Source: Desulfobacterales bacterium (GTDB lineage Bacteria; Desulfobacterota; Desulfobacteria; Desulfobacterales; BuS5). Taken from it: 14,472 nt of DNA. The stretch lies in the NCBI GenBank assembly GCA_016735355.1, contig JAERRQ010000008.1:1-14472 (forward strand). The letters run 5' to 3'. Positions 7,731 through 14,472 of the stretch are shown in pieces. A program made the position numbers and the translations under genes. The notes beneath the pieces are model-generated. The model was given only the letters and a program-made list of their open reading frames with translations. It made no database searches and was not told where the DNA came from. Within the stretch, counting starts at the first letter, position 1, and every line of letters starts with the position of its first letter.

Positions 7731-9398
7731 ATGACGGAGACTGAAAATGAAGGGGGTGCTCATCTGCAAGGCCTTGACGAGGATTTACTGCAGATGGTCC
7801 TTGATACTGTAGAGCAGGTCAGAAAGCGGCTTCTTACCAAGGAAACTATTCTCGAATTTGACAAGAATGATATCTTCCCGGAAGAGATAATCAGGACGAT
7901 GCTGGGCCCGGATATCGGGCTGCATCTTCTTTCTATCCCTGAAGAATATGGAGGTATGGGGGGCGGCGCTCGGGATTCATGCGCTCTTGTTAGAGTCATC
8001 TCCAGAATATGCCTTGGTGTCAGCACGGCATTTTTTGCGATTCAGCTTGGTGCCGATCCTATATTGGTAGGCGGAACTGAGGAACAGAAACAAAAGTGGC
8101 TTGGCGCTATATCTTCAGGTGAAACACTGGTAGCATATGCGGTTACAGAAGCCGAAGCCGGCAGTAATCTGGCAGCCTTAAAAACCAAAGCCGAACCTGT
8201 AATGAACGATGCCGGTCAGGTAACCGGATACAAGATAAACGGTTCAAAACAGTTTATCTCAACCGGCGGTTATGCCGATTTTATTACGCTTCTGGCGAAA
8301 ACTTCTGAGGGGCCTACTTTTTTCGTTGTTGAAAAGGGCACAGAGGGTTTTGTACAGGGCAAGGGCGAGGAAAAGCACGGGCTGCATGCTTCTAATACCT
8401 CTCCATTATCATTTGCCGATGTTTTGGTTCCTGTGGAGAACCTCATAGGGGGTATTCCGGGGCAGGGTCTTAAACAGGCCGGTAAGGTTTTCGGATATAC
8501 AAGGCTAATGGTCGCGGCCATGGCTATTGGAGCAGGCGAAGCCGCCTTGAATATCGTGATCCCTTATGCAAAAGAGAGGATCCAGTTCGGTTCTCCTCTT
8601 TCAGAAAAGCAGGGCTACACTCACAAACTGGTTGTTCCCAATGCGGTACGGATGGAGGCTGCAGCGGCCTACATGGAAGAAGTGGGCTTGCGTTGTGATT
8701 CAGGAGAGGAAGGGCTTGACGTGGAGGGCTCAATCGCCAAGCTGTTTGCTACGGAGGCAGCCAACAAGACTGCTGAGGACGCTATTCAAGCGCTTGGCGG
8801 GTATGGCTATATATGCGAATATGAAGTTGAAAAGATTAAAAGGGATGTAAAGGTTACTTGCATCTACGAAGGTACAAGTGAAATTCAGCAGAATATCATC
8901 AGCACATTCAGGTGGAAAAAGACAAGAAAAACAAAAGGGGCTTTTTATAAGGATATGGCCCTGGAAATGGAAGAACTTGACGCTGAAATGGGTGATATGG
9001 GGTGCAGATATTATGGCCTTTCAGCCGCAGGGTTGAATGAGCTTATTAGCGTAGCCCATGAAAACAGGCTCACCAGAAAACAGTTTGTAATGTTTGCTTT
9101 GGCTGATTTGATGACTTTGGTGGAGGTGGGGGTCAGTTTTGCCCGCAAGGCATTTGCCCTTACAAAGGGAGGAAGTCCTGATGCTGAAAAGATCAGGGCG
9201 ATGAACCGTATTTTTGCCAATGAGGTCGCTGATTTCGCTGCAGGCAGCATACGCAAAATACTTATGGGGACCGGGCAGTTTGATAATTCTTTTAAAGCCG
9301 GTTTTATGGAAAAAGTATCATATGATAAGCTTTCCGGCAGTTGTGAAAATATCATAAACGATATGGACCAGGTGGCTGATATACTTTTTGCGAGGTAA
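7731..9398 (+). CDS. Acyl-CoA (or acyl-ACP) dehydrogenase-family flavoprotein within the fab operon
   Basis: The 555-residue protein belongs to the FAD-dependent acyl-CoA dehydrogenase family. Residues about 30-130 form the N-terminal helical domain. The first family signature is VTEAEAGSN at 138-146, where the usual pattern is TEPxAGSD. FAD-contact residues appear in KERIQFG (281-287) and QALGGYGY (353-360). The catalytic base is predicted to be Glu380 in [16 protein letters not shown]. About 150 extra helical C-terminal residues make it longer than the roughly 380-residue short-chain enzymes. The ATG at 7731 has AAGGGG ten bases upstream, 25 bases after rpmF. The stop overlaps the fabG start. 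Its place in the fab operon suggests an acyl thioester, perhaps acyl-ACP, as substrate. It could reduce enoyl-ACP, introduce a double bond, or prepare a primer. The family call is firm; the reaction and its direction are unknown. Confidence 0.9.
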   Translation: MTETENEGGAHLQGLDEDLLQMVLDTVEQVRKRLLTKETILEFDKNDIFPEEIIRTMLGPDIGLHLLSIPEEYGGMGGGARDSCALVRVISRICLGVSTAFFAIQLGADPILVGGTEEQKQKWLGAISSGETLVAYAVTEAEAGSNLAALKTKAEPVMNDAGQVTGYKINGSKQFISTGGYADFITLLAKTSEGPTFFVVEKGTEGFVQGKGEEKHGLHASNTSPLSFADVLVPVENLIGGIPGQGLKQAGKVFGYTRLMVAAMAIGAGEAALNIVIPYAKERIQFGSPLSEKQGYTHKLVVPNAVRMEAAAAYMEEVGLRCDSGEEGLDVEGSIAKLFATEAANKTAEDAIQALGGYGYICEYEVEKIKRDVKVTCIYEGTSEIQQNIISTFRWKKTRKTKGAFYKDMALEMEELDAEMGDMGCRYYGLSAAGLNELISVAHENRLTRKQFVMFALADLMTLVEVGVSFARKAFALTKGGSPDAEKIRAMNRIFANEVADFAAGSIRKILMGTGQFDNSFKAGFMEKVSYDKLSGSCENIINDMDQVADILFAR

Positions 9399-9400
9399 TG

Positions 9401-10165
9401 ATGGCAGCTATGAATAAACGAATAGTAGTTGTAACCGGGGCTTCCAGGGGAATAGGTCGCGCCATTTGTCTTTCCATGGCGGAACCGGGGACGGAAATCT
9501 ACTTTAACTATTATGTTCCCGGAGATGATTCGGCTGAAGTTGCCGCCGCGGCCGAGACGGAAAAACTCATTCTGGAAAAAGGCGGAACCTCCACAAGCAG
9601 CAGTGTTAATGTTGCATCAGAGCAGGAAGTGGCTGCTTTTTTTAAAAATATCATTGATAAAGCCGGTAAAATTGATGTCCTGGTCAATAATGCCGGGATT
9701 ACCAGGGACAGCCTGCTGGTCAGGATGAAGGAAAAGGACTGGGATGCAGTTCTTGATGTAAATTTAAAAGGAGCTTTTCTCTGTACTAAGGCCGCTGCCA
9801 GGGAAATGATGAAAAACCGTTACGGACATATTATTAACATTGCTTCGGTTGTGGGTGTGATCGGCAACCCGGGGCAGGCAAATTATGTTGCTTCCAAGGC
9901 GGGAATAATAGGGTTGACAAAATCGGCCGCAAGAGAGCTTGCATCCCGTGGGATTACGGTTAATGCAGTAGCTCCCGGTTTTATCGAAACGGATATGACG
10001 GCTGCGCTTTCGGACAAGGCCAGGGAGGCTATGTTAAATCAGGTTCCCCTTGGACGTCCCGGCCGGCCCGAAGATGTTGCAGAGATAGTTGCTTTTTTGG
10101 CCTCTGATAAAGCTTCTTATGTTACGGGCCAAGTAATTCATATAAGTGGTGGAATGTATATTTGA
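9401..10165 (+). CDS. fabG: 3-oxoacyl-ACP reductase
   Basis: FabG reduces 3-oxoacyl-ACP to 3-hydroxyacyl-ACP with NADPH, the first reduction of fatty-acid elongation. The protein (about 254 residues) is a classical short-chain dehydrogenase. It has the cofactor loop TGASRGIG near residues 12-19 and NNAG near 96-99. The catalytic Asn-Ser-Tyr-Lys set lies in [16 protein letters not shown] and ANYVASK, and is followed by [12 protein letters not shown] and a C-terminal [14 protein letters not shown]. ATGs at 9398, 9401 and 9410 are all possible. GCGAGG at 9390-9395 best suits 9401, five bases away. The TAATGATG junction overlaps the preceding gene's stop, so translation is coupled to the acyl-CoA dehydrogenase. 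acpP follows after 15 bases. The segment after the second strand ([15 protein letters not shown]) is slightly longer than in typical FabG. Confidence 0.96.
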   Translation: MAAMNKRIVVVTGASRGIGRAICLSMAEPGTEIYFNYYVPGDDSAEVAAAAETEKLILEKGGTSTSSSVNVASEQEVAAFFKNIIDKAGKIDVLVNNAGITRDSLLVRMKEKDWDAVLDVNLKGAFLCTKAAAREMMKNRYGHIINIASVVGVIGNPGQANYVASKAGIIGLTKSAARELASRGITVNAVAPGFIETDMTAALSDKAREAMLNQVPLGRPGRPEDVAEIVAFLASDKASYVTGQVIHISGGMYI

Positions 10166-10180
10166 AAGGAGTAATGTTAA

Positions 10181-10411
10181 ATGTCAGTAGCTGAACAAGT
10201 AAAGAAGATAATAGCAGATAAACTTAGTGTTGAACTTGAGGAAGTTGTGCCTGCGGCATCCTTTGTTGATGATCTGGGAGCCGATTCACTTGATCTGGTT
10301 GAGCTGATTATGTCCATAGAAGAGGAATTTGATGTGGAAATATCGGATGAAGATGCGGAAAAGTTGATCATTGTTCAGGATGCTATGGATTATATAGCAA
10401 AACATGAATAA
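10181..10411 (+). CDS. acpP: Acyl carrier protein
   Basis: ACP carries growing acyl chains on a phosphopantetheine arm. The 76-residue acidic protein has the invariant attachment site DSL, with Ser36 (ADSLDLVEL). It also has the usual helix II and III sequences ([19 protein letters not shown]) and a closing [16 protein letters not shown] ends at 10171, nine bases before the ATG. The stop TAA (10409-10411) shares bases with the ribosome site of fabF. Position between fabG and fabF is the classical arrangement and supports a housekeeping fatty-acid role rather than a secondary-metabolite carrier. Confidence 0.98.
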   Translation: MSVAEQVKKIIADKLSVELEEVVPAASFVDDLGADSLDLVELIMSIEEEFDVEISDEDAEKLIIVQDAMDYIAKHE

Positions 10412-10418
10412 GGAGAGG
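10410..10418 (+). promoter_or_regulatory. Ribosome binding site that places the fabF start at TTG
   Basis: AAGGAGAGG overlaps the last two bases of the acpP stop codon. It lies downstream of the in-frame ATG at 10404, which has no ribosome site of its own, and six bases (from AAGGAG) before the TTG at 10422. Confidence 0.65.
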
Positions 10419-10421
10419 TCT

Positions 10422-11663
10422 TTGTTGGGCAGAAGGGTAGTTATTACTGGTGTGGGACTTGTAACCCCTTTGGGAATAGGCGTTGATGAGACCTGGACGG
10501 CTCTGTGCGCAGGCCGGTCGGGGATTGATGAAATAACAAGATTTGATGCTTCGGCCTATGCGACAAAAATTGCTGGAGAGGTGAAGGACTTTCGCCCCGA
10601 AGATTTTTTGCAAAAAAAGGATGCTAAACGGGTTGAGCTTTTTTTGGCCTATGCCATAGCCGCAACTCGTATGGCCATTGAAGATTCCGGTCTTGTTATA
10701 GACGATTCAAACGGAAACAGGGTTGGCGTTATAACTGGGTGCGGACTCGGCGGGCTTAATATGATAGAGCAAACCAGCGTCATGATAAGTAAAAAGGGGC
10801 CCAAAAGAGTCACTCCCTTTTTTATCCCCATGATAATAGGCAACATGGCGCCGGGGATGATTTCGATTTACTTTGGCGCCAAAGGCCCTAACTCTTCAAT
10901 AGCAACAGCATGTGCCGCAAGCACCCATTCGGTTGGAGAGGCTTTTGCAACCATAGCCAGAGGTGGGGCCGATGCAATGATAACAGGGGGTGTGGAGTCT
11001 GTGATCAGCCCGTGCTGCATTGGCGGATTTGGTGCCATGAAAGCTCTTTCCACACGTAATGATGAACCTCAGCGAGCCTCACGGCCTTTTGACCGTGATC
11101 GTGACGGTTTTGTGGTTGGTGAAGGAAGCGGCATTCTTATACTCGAGGCCCTTGACAACGCACTTGAAAGAGGCGCGCATATTTATGCGGAAATAGCCGG
11201 ATACGGGATGAGCGGAGATGGTTATCATATGGCTGCTCCGGCCCCTAATGGCGAGGGGGCAGCAAGGTGCATGCGCGCGGCCATTGATGATGCCGGTATA
11301 TTGCATGACAAGATAGACTATATTAATGCTCATGGAACATCAACTCCGATGAATGATCTTTATGAAACAATGGCTATTAAAGAAGTCTTTAAGGATCATG
11401 CCTTTAAAATAGCCGTCAGCTCAACCAAGTCGATGACCGGCCACCTGCTTGGTGGCAGTGGAGGAGTTGAGGCGGTTTTTACTGCCATGTCGATTCATGA
11501 AGGTATAGCCCCGCCCACCATAAATCTTGACAATCCTTCCGATGAGTGTGACCTTGACTATGTGCCGCATATTGCGCGTAACATGAATATTGATTTCGCA
11601 ATGACCAACTCATTCGGTTTTGGCGGGACAAACGCAAGCCTTATTTTTAAAAAATATTCCTGA
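10422..11663 (+). CDS. fabF: Beta-ketoacyl-ACP synthase II
   Basis: FabF condenses malonyl-ACP with acyl-ACP to extend fatty acids. From the TTG at 10422 the protein is 413 residues, the same length as E. coli FabF as I recall it. It starts MLGRRVVITG against MSKRRVVVTG there. Catalytic residues are Cys164 in IATACAAS, His304 in INAHGTSTP, and Lys336 and His341 in SSTKSMTGHLLG, so it is an active condensing enzyme. The glycine-rich C-terminus NSFGFGGTNASLIFKK is standard. An in-frame ATG at 10404 would overlap acpP by eight bases and add six residues, but it precedes the ribosome site. It remains possible. This is the last gene of the fab operon here; a repeat-filled gap follows. Confidence 0.97.
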   Translation: MLGRRVVITGVGLVTPLGIGVDETWTALCAGRSGIDEITRFDASAYATKIAGEVKDFRPEDFLQKKDAKRVELFLAYAIAATRMAIEDSGLVIDDSNGNRVGVITGCGLGGLNMIEQTSVMISKKGPKRVTPFFIPMIIGNMAPGMISIYFGAKGPNSSIATACAASTHSVGEAFATIARGGADAMITGGVESVISPCCIGGFGAMKALSTRNDEPQRASRPFDRDRDGFVVGEGSGILILEALDNALERGAHIYAEIAGYGMSGDGYHMAAPAPNGEGAARCMRAAIDDAGILHDKIDYINAHGTSTPMNDLYETMAIKEVFKDHAFKIAVSSTKSMTGHLLGGSGGVEAVFTAMSIHEGIAPPTINLDNPSDECDLDYVPHIARNMNIDFAMTNSFGFGGTNASLIFKKYS

Positions 11664-11672
11664 CCTGTTTTT

Positions 11673-11786
11673 AAACGAAACGTAGGGGTTCAAGGTTTTT
11701 CGAATGAAATGTAGGGGTTCAAAATTTTTCAAACGAAACGTAGGGGGCAAAATTTTTCAAATGAAATGTAGGGGTTCAAAATTTTG
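11673..11786. repeat. Four imperfect 29-bp tandem repeats
   Basis: The units are 11673-11701, 11702-11730, 11731-11758 (28 bp) and 11759-11786 (last unit diverging at its end). The shared core is GTAGGGGTTCAAAATTTTTC, with single changes. Units 1 and 3 start AAACGAAACG, while units 2 and 4 carry AATGAAATG. The array is therefore a duplicated two-unit block of about 57-58 bp. It fills nearly the whole fabF to ABC-F gap and contains no spacer sequence. Confidence 0.9.
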
Positions 11787-11795
11787 AACCCCTAC
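11768..11795. repeat. Perfect 28-bp palindrome closing the tandem array
   Basis: GTAGGGGTTCAAAA (11768-11781) is followed at once by its exact reverse complement (11782-11795), so the fourth repeat unit reads into an inverted copy of itself. Further pairing (AATGTA with TACATT) is possible if three bases are bulged. It resembles GTAGGGG...CCCCTAC palindromes that I recall as dispersed repeats in Desulfobacterota and other bacteria. In RNA it would form a strong hairpin ending 25 bases before the next start codon. The lack of a following T-run argues against a classical terminator. Confidence 0.9.
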
Positions 11796-11820
11796 TACAT
11801 TATAGATTGCATATCATTTC

Positions 11821-13665
11821 GTGATTAACATAGAAAACATTTCCAAAAGCTTTGGAGGCAATTCACTCTTTAAAGGGATTAGTTTCAGAGTCAATCATAG
11901 AGAAAGAGTCGGTATTGTGGGGAGAAACGGCCACGGCAAAACTACTCTTTTTCGGCTTATAGCCGGGGATGAAGACTTTGATGGCGGTTCCATAACAGTT
12001 CCGAAAAATTACCGGATCGGCTATGTGCGACAGCAGCTTGACTTTACAGAAGATTCCATCCTTGCAGAGGGTGAAAAAGGTCTGCCGGAGCATGAACGTG
12101 ATCAGTCATGGAAAGTCGAAAAAATTCTTACTGGATTGGGATTCGCCTTAAATGATTTTGGGAGACCCCCAAAAGAATTCTCTGGTGGATTCCAGGTCCG
12201 CCTGAATCTCGCAAAGGCACTTCTCTCCGAGCCTGATCTCCTCCTCCTTGATGAACCGACCAATTATCTGGACATCACCTCCATACGATGGATAGAGCGT
12301 TTTCTTAATGACTGGCCCCGAGAACTGATGCTGATTTCCCACAACAGAAGTTTCATGGACAGGATCGTTACTCATACTGTGGGTATTCATCGCAAAAAGA
12401 TTCGCAAGATAGCCGGTAATACTGAAAAATATTATCAACAGATAGCCCAGCAGGAGGAGATATACGAAAAAACACGTATCAATGATGACAAACGCAGAAA
12501 AGATGTTCAACTCTTCATAAGCAGGTTCAGAGCCAAGGCAAGGCTCGCAAACCTTGTGCAGTCAAGAATCAAATCTTTGAACAGGATGGAAAAAAGGGAC
12601 AAGCTGGAAAAACAAAGCGACCTTGAGTTTTCATTCAGAAGCCTCACCTTTAGAAGTAAATACCTTATGAGCGCGCATAATATTTCATTTGCATATGATA
12701 ACGAAGATTTCATTATTGAAAATTTTAATATTACAATAGGGGCCGGAGATAGAATATGCGTGGTCGGGCAAAACGGTCGAGGTAAAACAACCCTTGTTAA
12801 AATATTGGCTGGTGCGCTGCGGCCTGATAAGGGTGAAATAAAATATAATCCGGCCGCATCAAAAGGTTTTTTTGAGCAGACAAACGTCAAAAGCCTTACT
12901 GGCAGTTTTACCGTGGAGGAAGAAATTTTATCGTCTCACCCTGATGTTGACAGGCAGATGGCCAGGAATATTTGCGGGGCCATGATGTTCGGGGGAGATG
13001 CTGCCTTGAAAAAGATACGCGTTCTCTCCGGAGGAGAAAAAAGCAGGGTAATGCTGGGCAAGCTTCTTGCATCACCGGTTAACCTGTTACTTCTTGATGA
13101 GCCGACAAATCATCTGGATATGGAATCAAGCGATGCCTTGCTGGAAGCTATCGATGATTTCGATGGAGCCGTTGTAATGGTTACCCATAACGAGATGTTT
13201 CTGCATGCTCTGGCAGACCGCTTAATTATATTTCAGAATGGGTCTATTGATCTTTTTGAGGGCTCTTATCAAAGCTTTCTTGATAAAGGCGGTTGGGGAG
13301 ATAATAGTATCGAAAAACAAGCCTCTAATAGCAAGGGATTAGCTGCTAAAAAGACGGGTGCTCAAAAAAATAAACAAAAATCAAGACGTGAAAGATCAGG
13401 GCTTTTGTTTAAACGTTCCCAGGTGTTGAAACCGCTTAAACAGAAGATAAAAAAAATTGAGAAAGAAATAGAGAGTTGTGAAAAACAACTTGATAGCTTC
13501 AACTTGGAAATCGTGGATGCATCACATAAACATGATGGTGAAAGAATAGCAGCGTTGTCCATAGAGATTCATGCATGTAACTCGAAAATCGATTCTTTTT
13601 ATGATGAACTCGAGGGATTGACGGATACTCTCGCGGAAGAGGAAGCAAAATTTGATCAATCGTGA
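11821..13665 (+). CDS. ABC-F family ATP-binding protein (ribosome-associated type)
   Basis: ABC-F proteins are soluble twin-ATPase proteins, many of which bind the ribosome E site and affect translation. The 614-residue protein has two ABC domains. The first has Walker A GRNGHGKTT (34-42), signature FSGGFQVRL (120-128) and Walker B LLLLDEPTNYLD with Glu145. The second has GQNGRGKTT (316-324), LSGGEKSRV near 405 and LLLLDEPTNHLD with Glu427. Residues about 205-265 form the charged inter-domain linker with an RFRAKARLANLVQSR stretch (the P-site tRNA-interacting region in this family). The C-terminal about 100 residues are a Lys/Glu-rich coiled coil, as in Uup-like proteins. No membrane segments exist. 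The GTG at 11821 is the only reasonable start, yet no ribosome site precedes it. vanZ-like follows after 16 bases. The subfamily cannot be fixed by eye. Confidence 0.93.
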   Translation: MINIENISKSFGGNSLFKGISFRVNHRERVGIVGRNGHGKTTLFRLIAGDEDFDGGSITVPKNYRIGYVRQQLDFTEDSILAEGEKGLPEHERDQSWKVEKILTGLGFALNDFGRPPKEFSGGFQVRLNLAKALLSEPDLLLLDEPTNYLDITSIRWIERFLNDWPRELMLISHNRSFMDRIVTHTVGIHRKKIRKIAGNTEKYYQQIAQQEEIYEKTRINDDKRRKDVQLFISRFRAKARLANLVQSRIKSLNRMEKRDKLEKQSDLEFSFRSLTFRSKYLMSAHNISFAYDNEDFIIENFNITIGAGDRICVVGQNGRGKTTLVKILAGALRPDKGEIKYNPAASKGFFEQTNVKSLTGSFTVEEEILSSHPDVDRQMARNICGAMMFGGDAALKKIRVLSGGEKSRVMLGKLLASPVNLLLLDEPTNHLDMESSDALLEAIDDFDGAVVMVTHNEMFLHALADRLIIFQNGSIDLFEGSYQSFLDKGGWGDNSIEKQASNSKGLAAKKTGAQKNKQKSRRERSGLLFKRSQVLKPLKQKIKKIEKEIESCEKQLDSFNLEIVDASHKHDGERIAALSIEIHACNSKIDSFYDELEGLTDTLAEEEAKFDQS

Positions 13666-13681
13666 CCCCCCGGACATAATA

Positions 13682-14131
13682 ATGAACAAAAAAACCAAGA
13701 TTTTTTTATATTTTTTTTTATATTACTGGCTTCCCCTTTTATTATATTGCATTCTTATCTACACTCTTTCTTCCCATAAGTATCCTGTGTGTGTCCCCAA
13801 AATTTTTTCTGCAGATAAATTCATTCATTTTTTTGCATATGCTTTTCTCGGGCTGCTTGTTATTAGAGCATTCGCAACCCTCCGGCTTAAAGAGAATATC
13901 GCTTTGCTGATTATGATCAGTATTCTTTTGTCGACTATTTACGGGCTCAGCGATGAAATGCATCAGTATTTTGTTCCATACAGATGCGCTGATATCAAGG
14001 ATATTTTTGCCGATTTGTTCGGCAGCGCTTTTGGTGTATATCTTTATTATTTGTTATCTATTAAATACCGTGTTGCTGTATTAATTCCCGGATTGACAAA
14101 TTGGTGTAAATTTTGTAAAAAAGATAAATAA
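13682..14131 (+). CDS. VanZ-family membrane protein
   Basis: The 149-residue protein is small and very hydrophobic, with about four membrane segments (roughly 7-29, 49-66, 73-90 and 112-128). The VanZ-family pattern is seen in DKFIHFFAYAFLGLL (45-59) and in SDEMHQYFVPYRCADIKD (90-107), followed by a glycine-containing membrane helix. In VanA-type clusters VanZ gives low-level teicoplanin resistance, but most chromosomal homologues have no known role, and nothing here suggests glycopeptide resistance. ATG 13682 is chosen; an in-frame TTG at 13652 would overlap the ABC-F gene and lacks a ribosome site. Only a weak ribosome site precedes the ATG, so translation may depend on read-through from the ABC-F gene. 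The C-terminus ends in a short Cys/Lys-rich tail (NWCKFCKKDK). Confidence 0.85.
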   Translation: MNKKTKIFLYFFLYYWLPLLLYCILIYTLSSHKYPVCVPKIFSADKFIHFFAYAFLGLLVIRAFATLRLKENIALLIMISILLSTIYGLSDEMHQYFVPYRCADIKDIFADLFGSAFGVYLYYLLSIKYRVAVLIPGLTNWCKFCKKDK

Positions 14132-14140
14132 ATTTTGTAA

Positions 14141-14349
14141 CCGTTCACGGTTGTCGGTTCACAGTTAACGGTTTAAAAACATATCATAACTCGAATTTTA
14201 AACTGAAAATGTAAAATTGCCCTTATTCCCAGGCTCTGCCTGGGAATAAGGTGATAACGATGAGCGAAGCCTAATAAGCATTTTGGCTATAAATTTCAAA
14301 ATTCTTTGGTTTTTCAAACCGTAAACTGATAACTGTAAACCGTGAACGG
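14141..14349. repeat. 209-bp inverted element with arms built of 7-bp units
   Basis: The left arm (14141-14174) reads CCG, then TTCACGG, TTGTCGG, TTCACAG, TTAACGG, then TTT. The right arm (14316-14349), read on the opposite strand, is CCG, TTCACGG, TTTACAG, TTATCAG, TTTACGG, TTT. Each arm is therefore four tandem heptamers of the form TTnnCnG or a near variant, in inverted orientation and of equal length (34 bases). The 141 bases between contain a perfect hairpin and no coding sequence. No target duplication is obvious. It fills most of the interval between the VanZ-type gene and the next gene. Confidence 0.85.
14221..14251. repeat. Perfect 14-bp stem, 3-base loop hairpin
   Basis: CCTTATTCCCAGGC (14221-14234) and GCCTGGGAATAAGG (14238-14251) pair completely around TCT. 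The core resembles TTCCCAxGCTCTGCxTGGGAA hairpins that I recall as dispersed REP-like repeats in many bacteria. No T-run follows on the + strand, so it is not a classical terminator for the VanZ-type gene. Confidence 0.9.
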
Positions 14350-14399
14350 GTATTACATTATATACTGATTGAGACCTTATAAGGAGATAAATATATACC

Positions 14400-14472
14400 A
14401 TGGAGTCACAAAACAGCATCATAATCAATGGAAATGAATTCTCATTCGAGCAAGGGGATACCATACTTGAAG
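14400..14472 (+). CDS. N-terminus of a probable [2Fe-2S] ferredoxin-like domain protein, 3' end outside the window
   Basis: Twenty-four codons are visible from ATG 14400 to the window edge. The sequence IIINGNEFSFEQGDTILE matches the opening two beta strands and first helix turn of the [2Fe-2S] domain. That domain begins NuoG, NAD-dependent formate dehydrogenase alpha subunits, and subunits of electron-bifurcating hydrogenases. The cysteine ligands would lie beyond the window, so neither the cluster nor the enzyme can be confirmed. AAGGAG at 14381-14386 is a good ribosome site but 13 bases from the ATG, which is long. TATACT at 14361-14366 could be a -10 box without a clear -35. No in-frame ATG, GTG or TTG lies closer to the ribosome site. 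Confidence 0.6.
   Translation, partial: MESQNSIIINGNEFSFEQGDTILE

Noticed and set aside
7731..9398. Beta-oxidation operon member
   Set aside because: No etfAB, thiolase, enoyl-CoA hydratase or acyl-CoA ligase lies nearby; every co-oriented neighbour serves the ribosome or fatty-acid synthesis.
11673..11786. CRISPR array
   Set aside because: The repeats are directly adjacent with no unique spacers, only four units exist, and no cas gene is nearby.
12507..12890. 127-codon open frame on the - strand inside the ABC-F gene
   Set aside because: It is antisense to a conserved ABC domain, and its composition is that of a shadow frame.
13682..14131. Glycopeptide-resistance gene
   Set aside because: Only the VanZ family fold is supported. 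No vanA, vanH, vanX or vanY neighbour is present, and chromosomal VanZ-like genes are common without resistance.
14221..14251. Rho-independent terminator for the VanZ-type gene
   Set aside because: The stem is strong, but no T-run follows on the + strand. It fits a dispersed hairpin repeat better.

Overview
The window reads as an ordinary chromosomal segment from an anaerobic Desulfobacterota bacterium, probably Desulfobacterales-like. This is inferred from gene content and protein style (M23 peptidase next to secA, a long HolA, GTAGGGG-type palindromes, an acyl-CoA dehydrogenase inside a fab operon). No rRNA or other taxonomic marker is present, so the assignment is moderate. Every recognisable gene lies on the + strand.

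Left part (1-4370): the 3' part of holA (DNA polymerase III delta) overlaps argC (arginine synthesis) by one base. folD (one-carbon metabolism) follows with its own probable promoter, then a strong hairpin terminator. Next comes a membrane-anchored M23 endopeptidase with intact zinc and catalytic residues, followed by secA (4486-7014), the protein-export motor.

Middle (7015-11663): a 511-base gene-free gap separates secA from rpmF. It holds an 11-bp inverted repeat bounded by TA dinucleotides that may mark a small inserted element (7139-7455), and the best rpmF promoter candidate sits in that element's right end. A tight operon follows: rpmF, a 555-residue acyl-CoA dehydrogenase-family flavoprotein, fabG, acpP, fabF. 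In many bacteria rpmF is followed by plsX-fabH-fabD-fabG-acpP-fabF. Here the flavoprotein occupies the plsX-fabH-fabD position, which is the most interesting gene-level observation in the window.

Right part (11664-14472): the fabF downstream gap is filled by four 29-bp tandem repeats ending in a perfect 28-bp palindrome. Then come a two-domain ABC-F ATPase gene, starting at GTG with no visible Shine-Dalgarno, and a VanZ-family membrane protein gene. A 209-bp element follows, with inverted arms each built of four 7-bp units around a 14-bp perfect hairpin. At the right edge the first 24 codons of a protein resembling a [2Fe-2S] ferredoxin-like N-terminal domain begin.

I see no phage genes, transposase, CRISPR array, tRNA or rRNA. 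The accessory-looking material is confined to three intergenic repeat structures.
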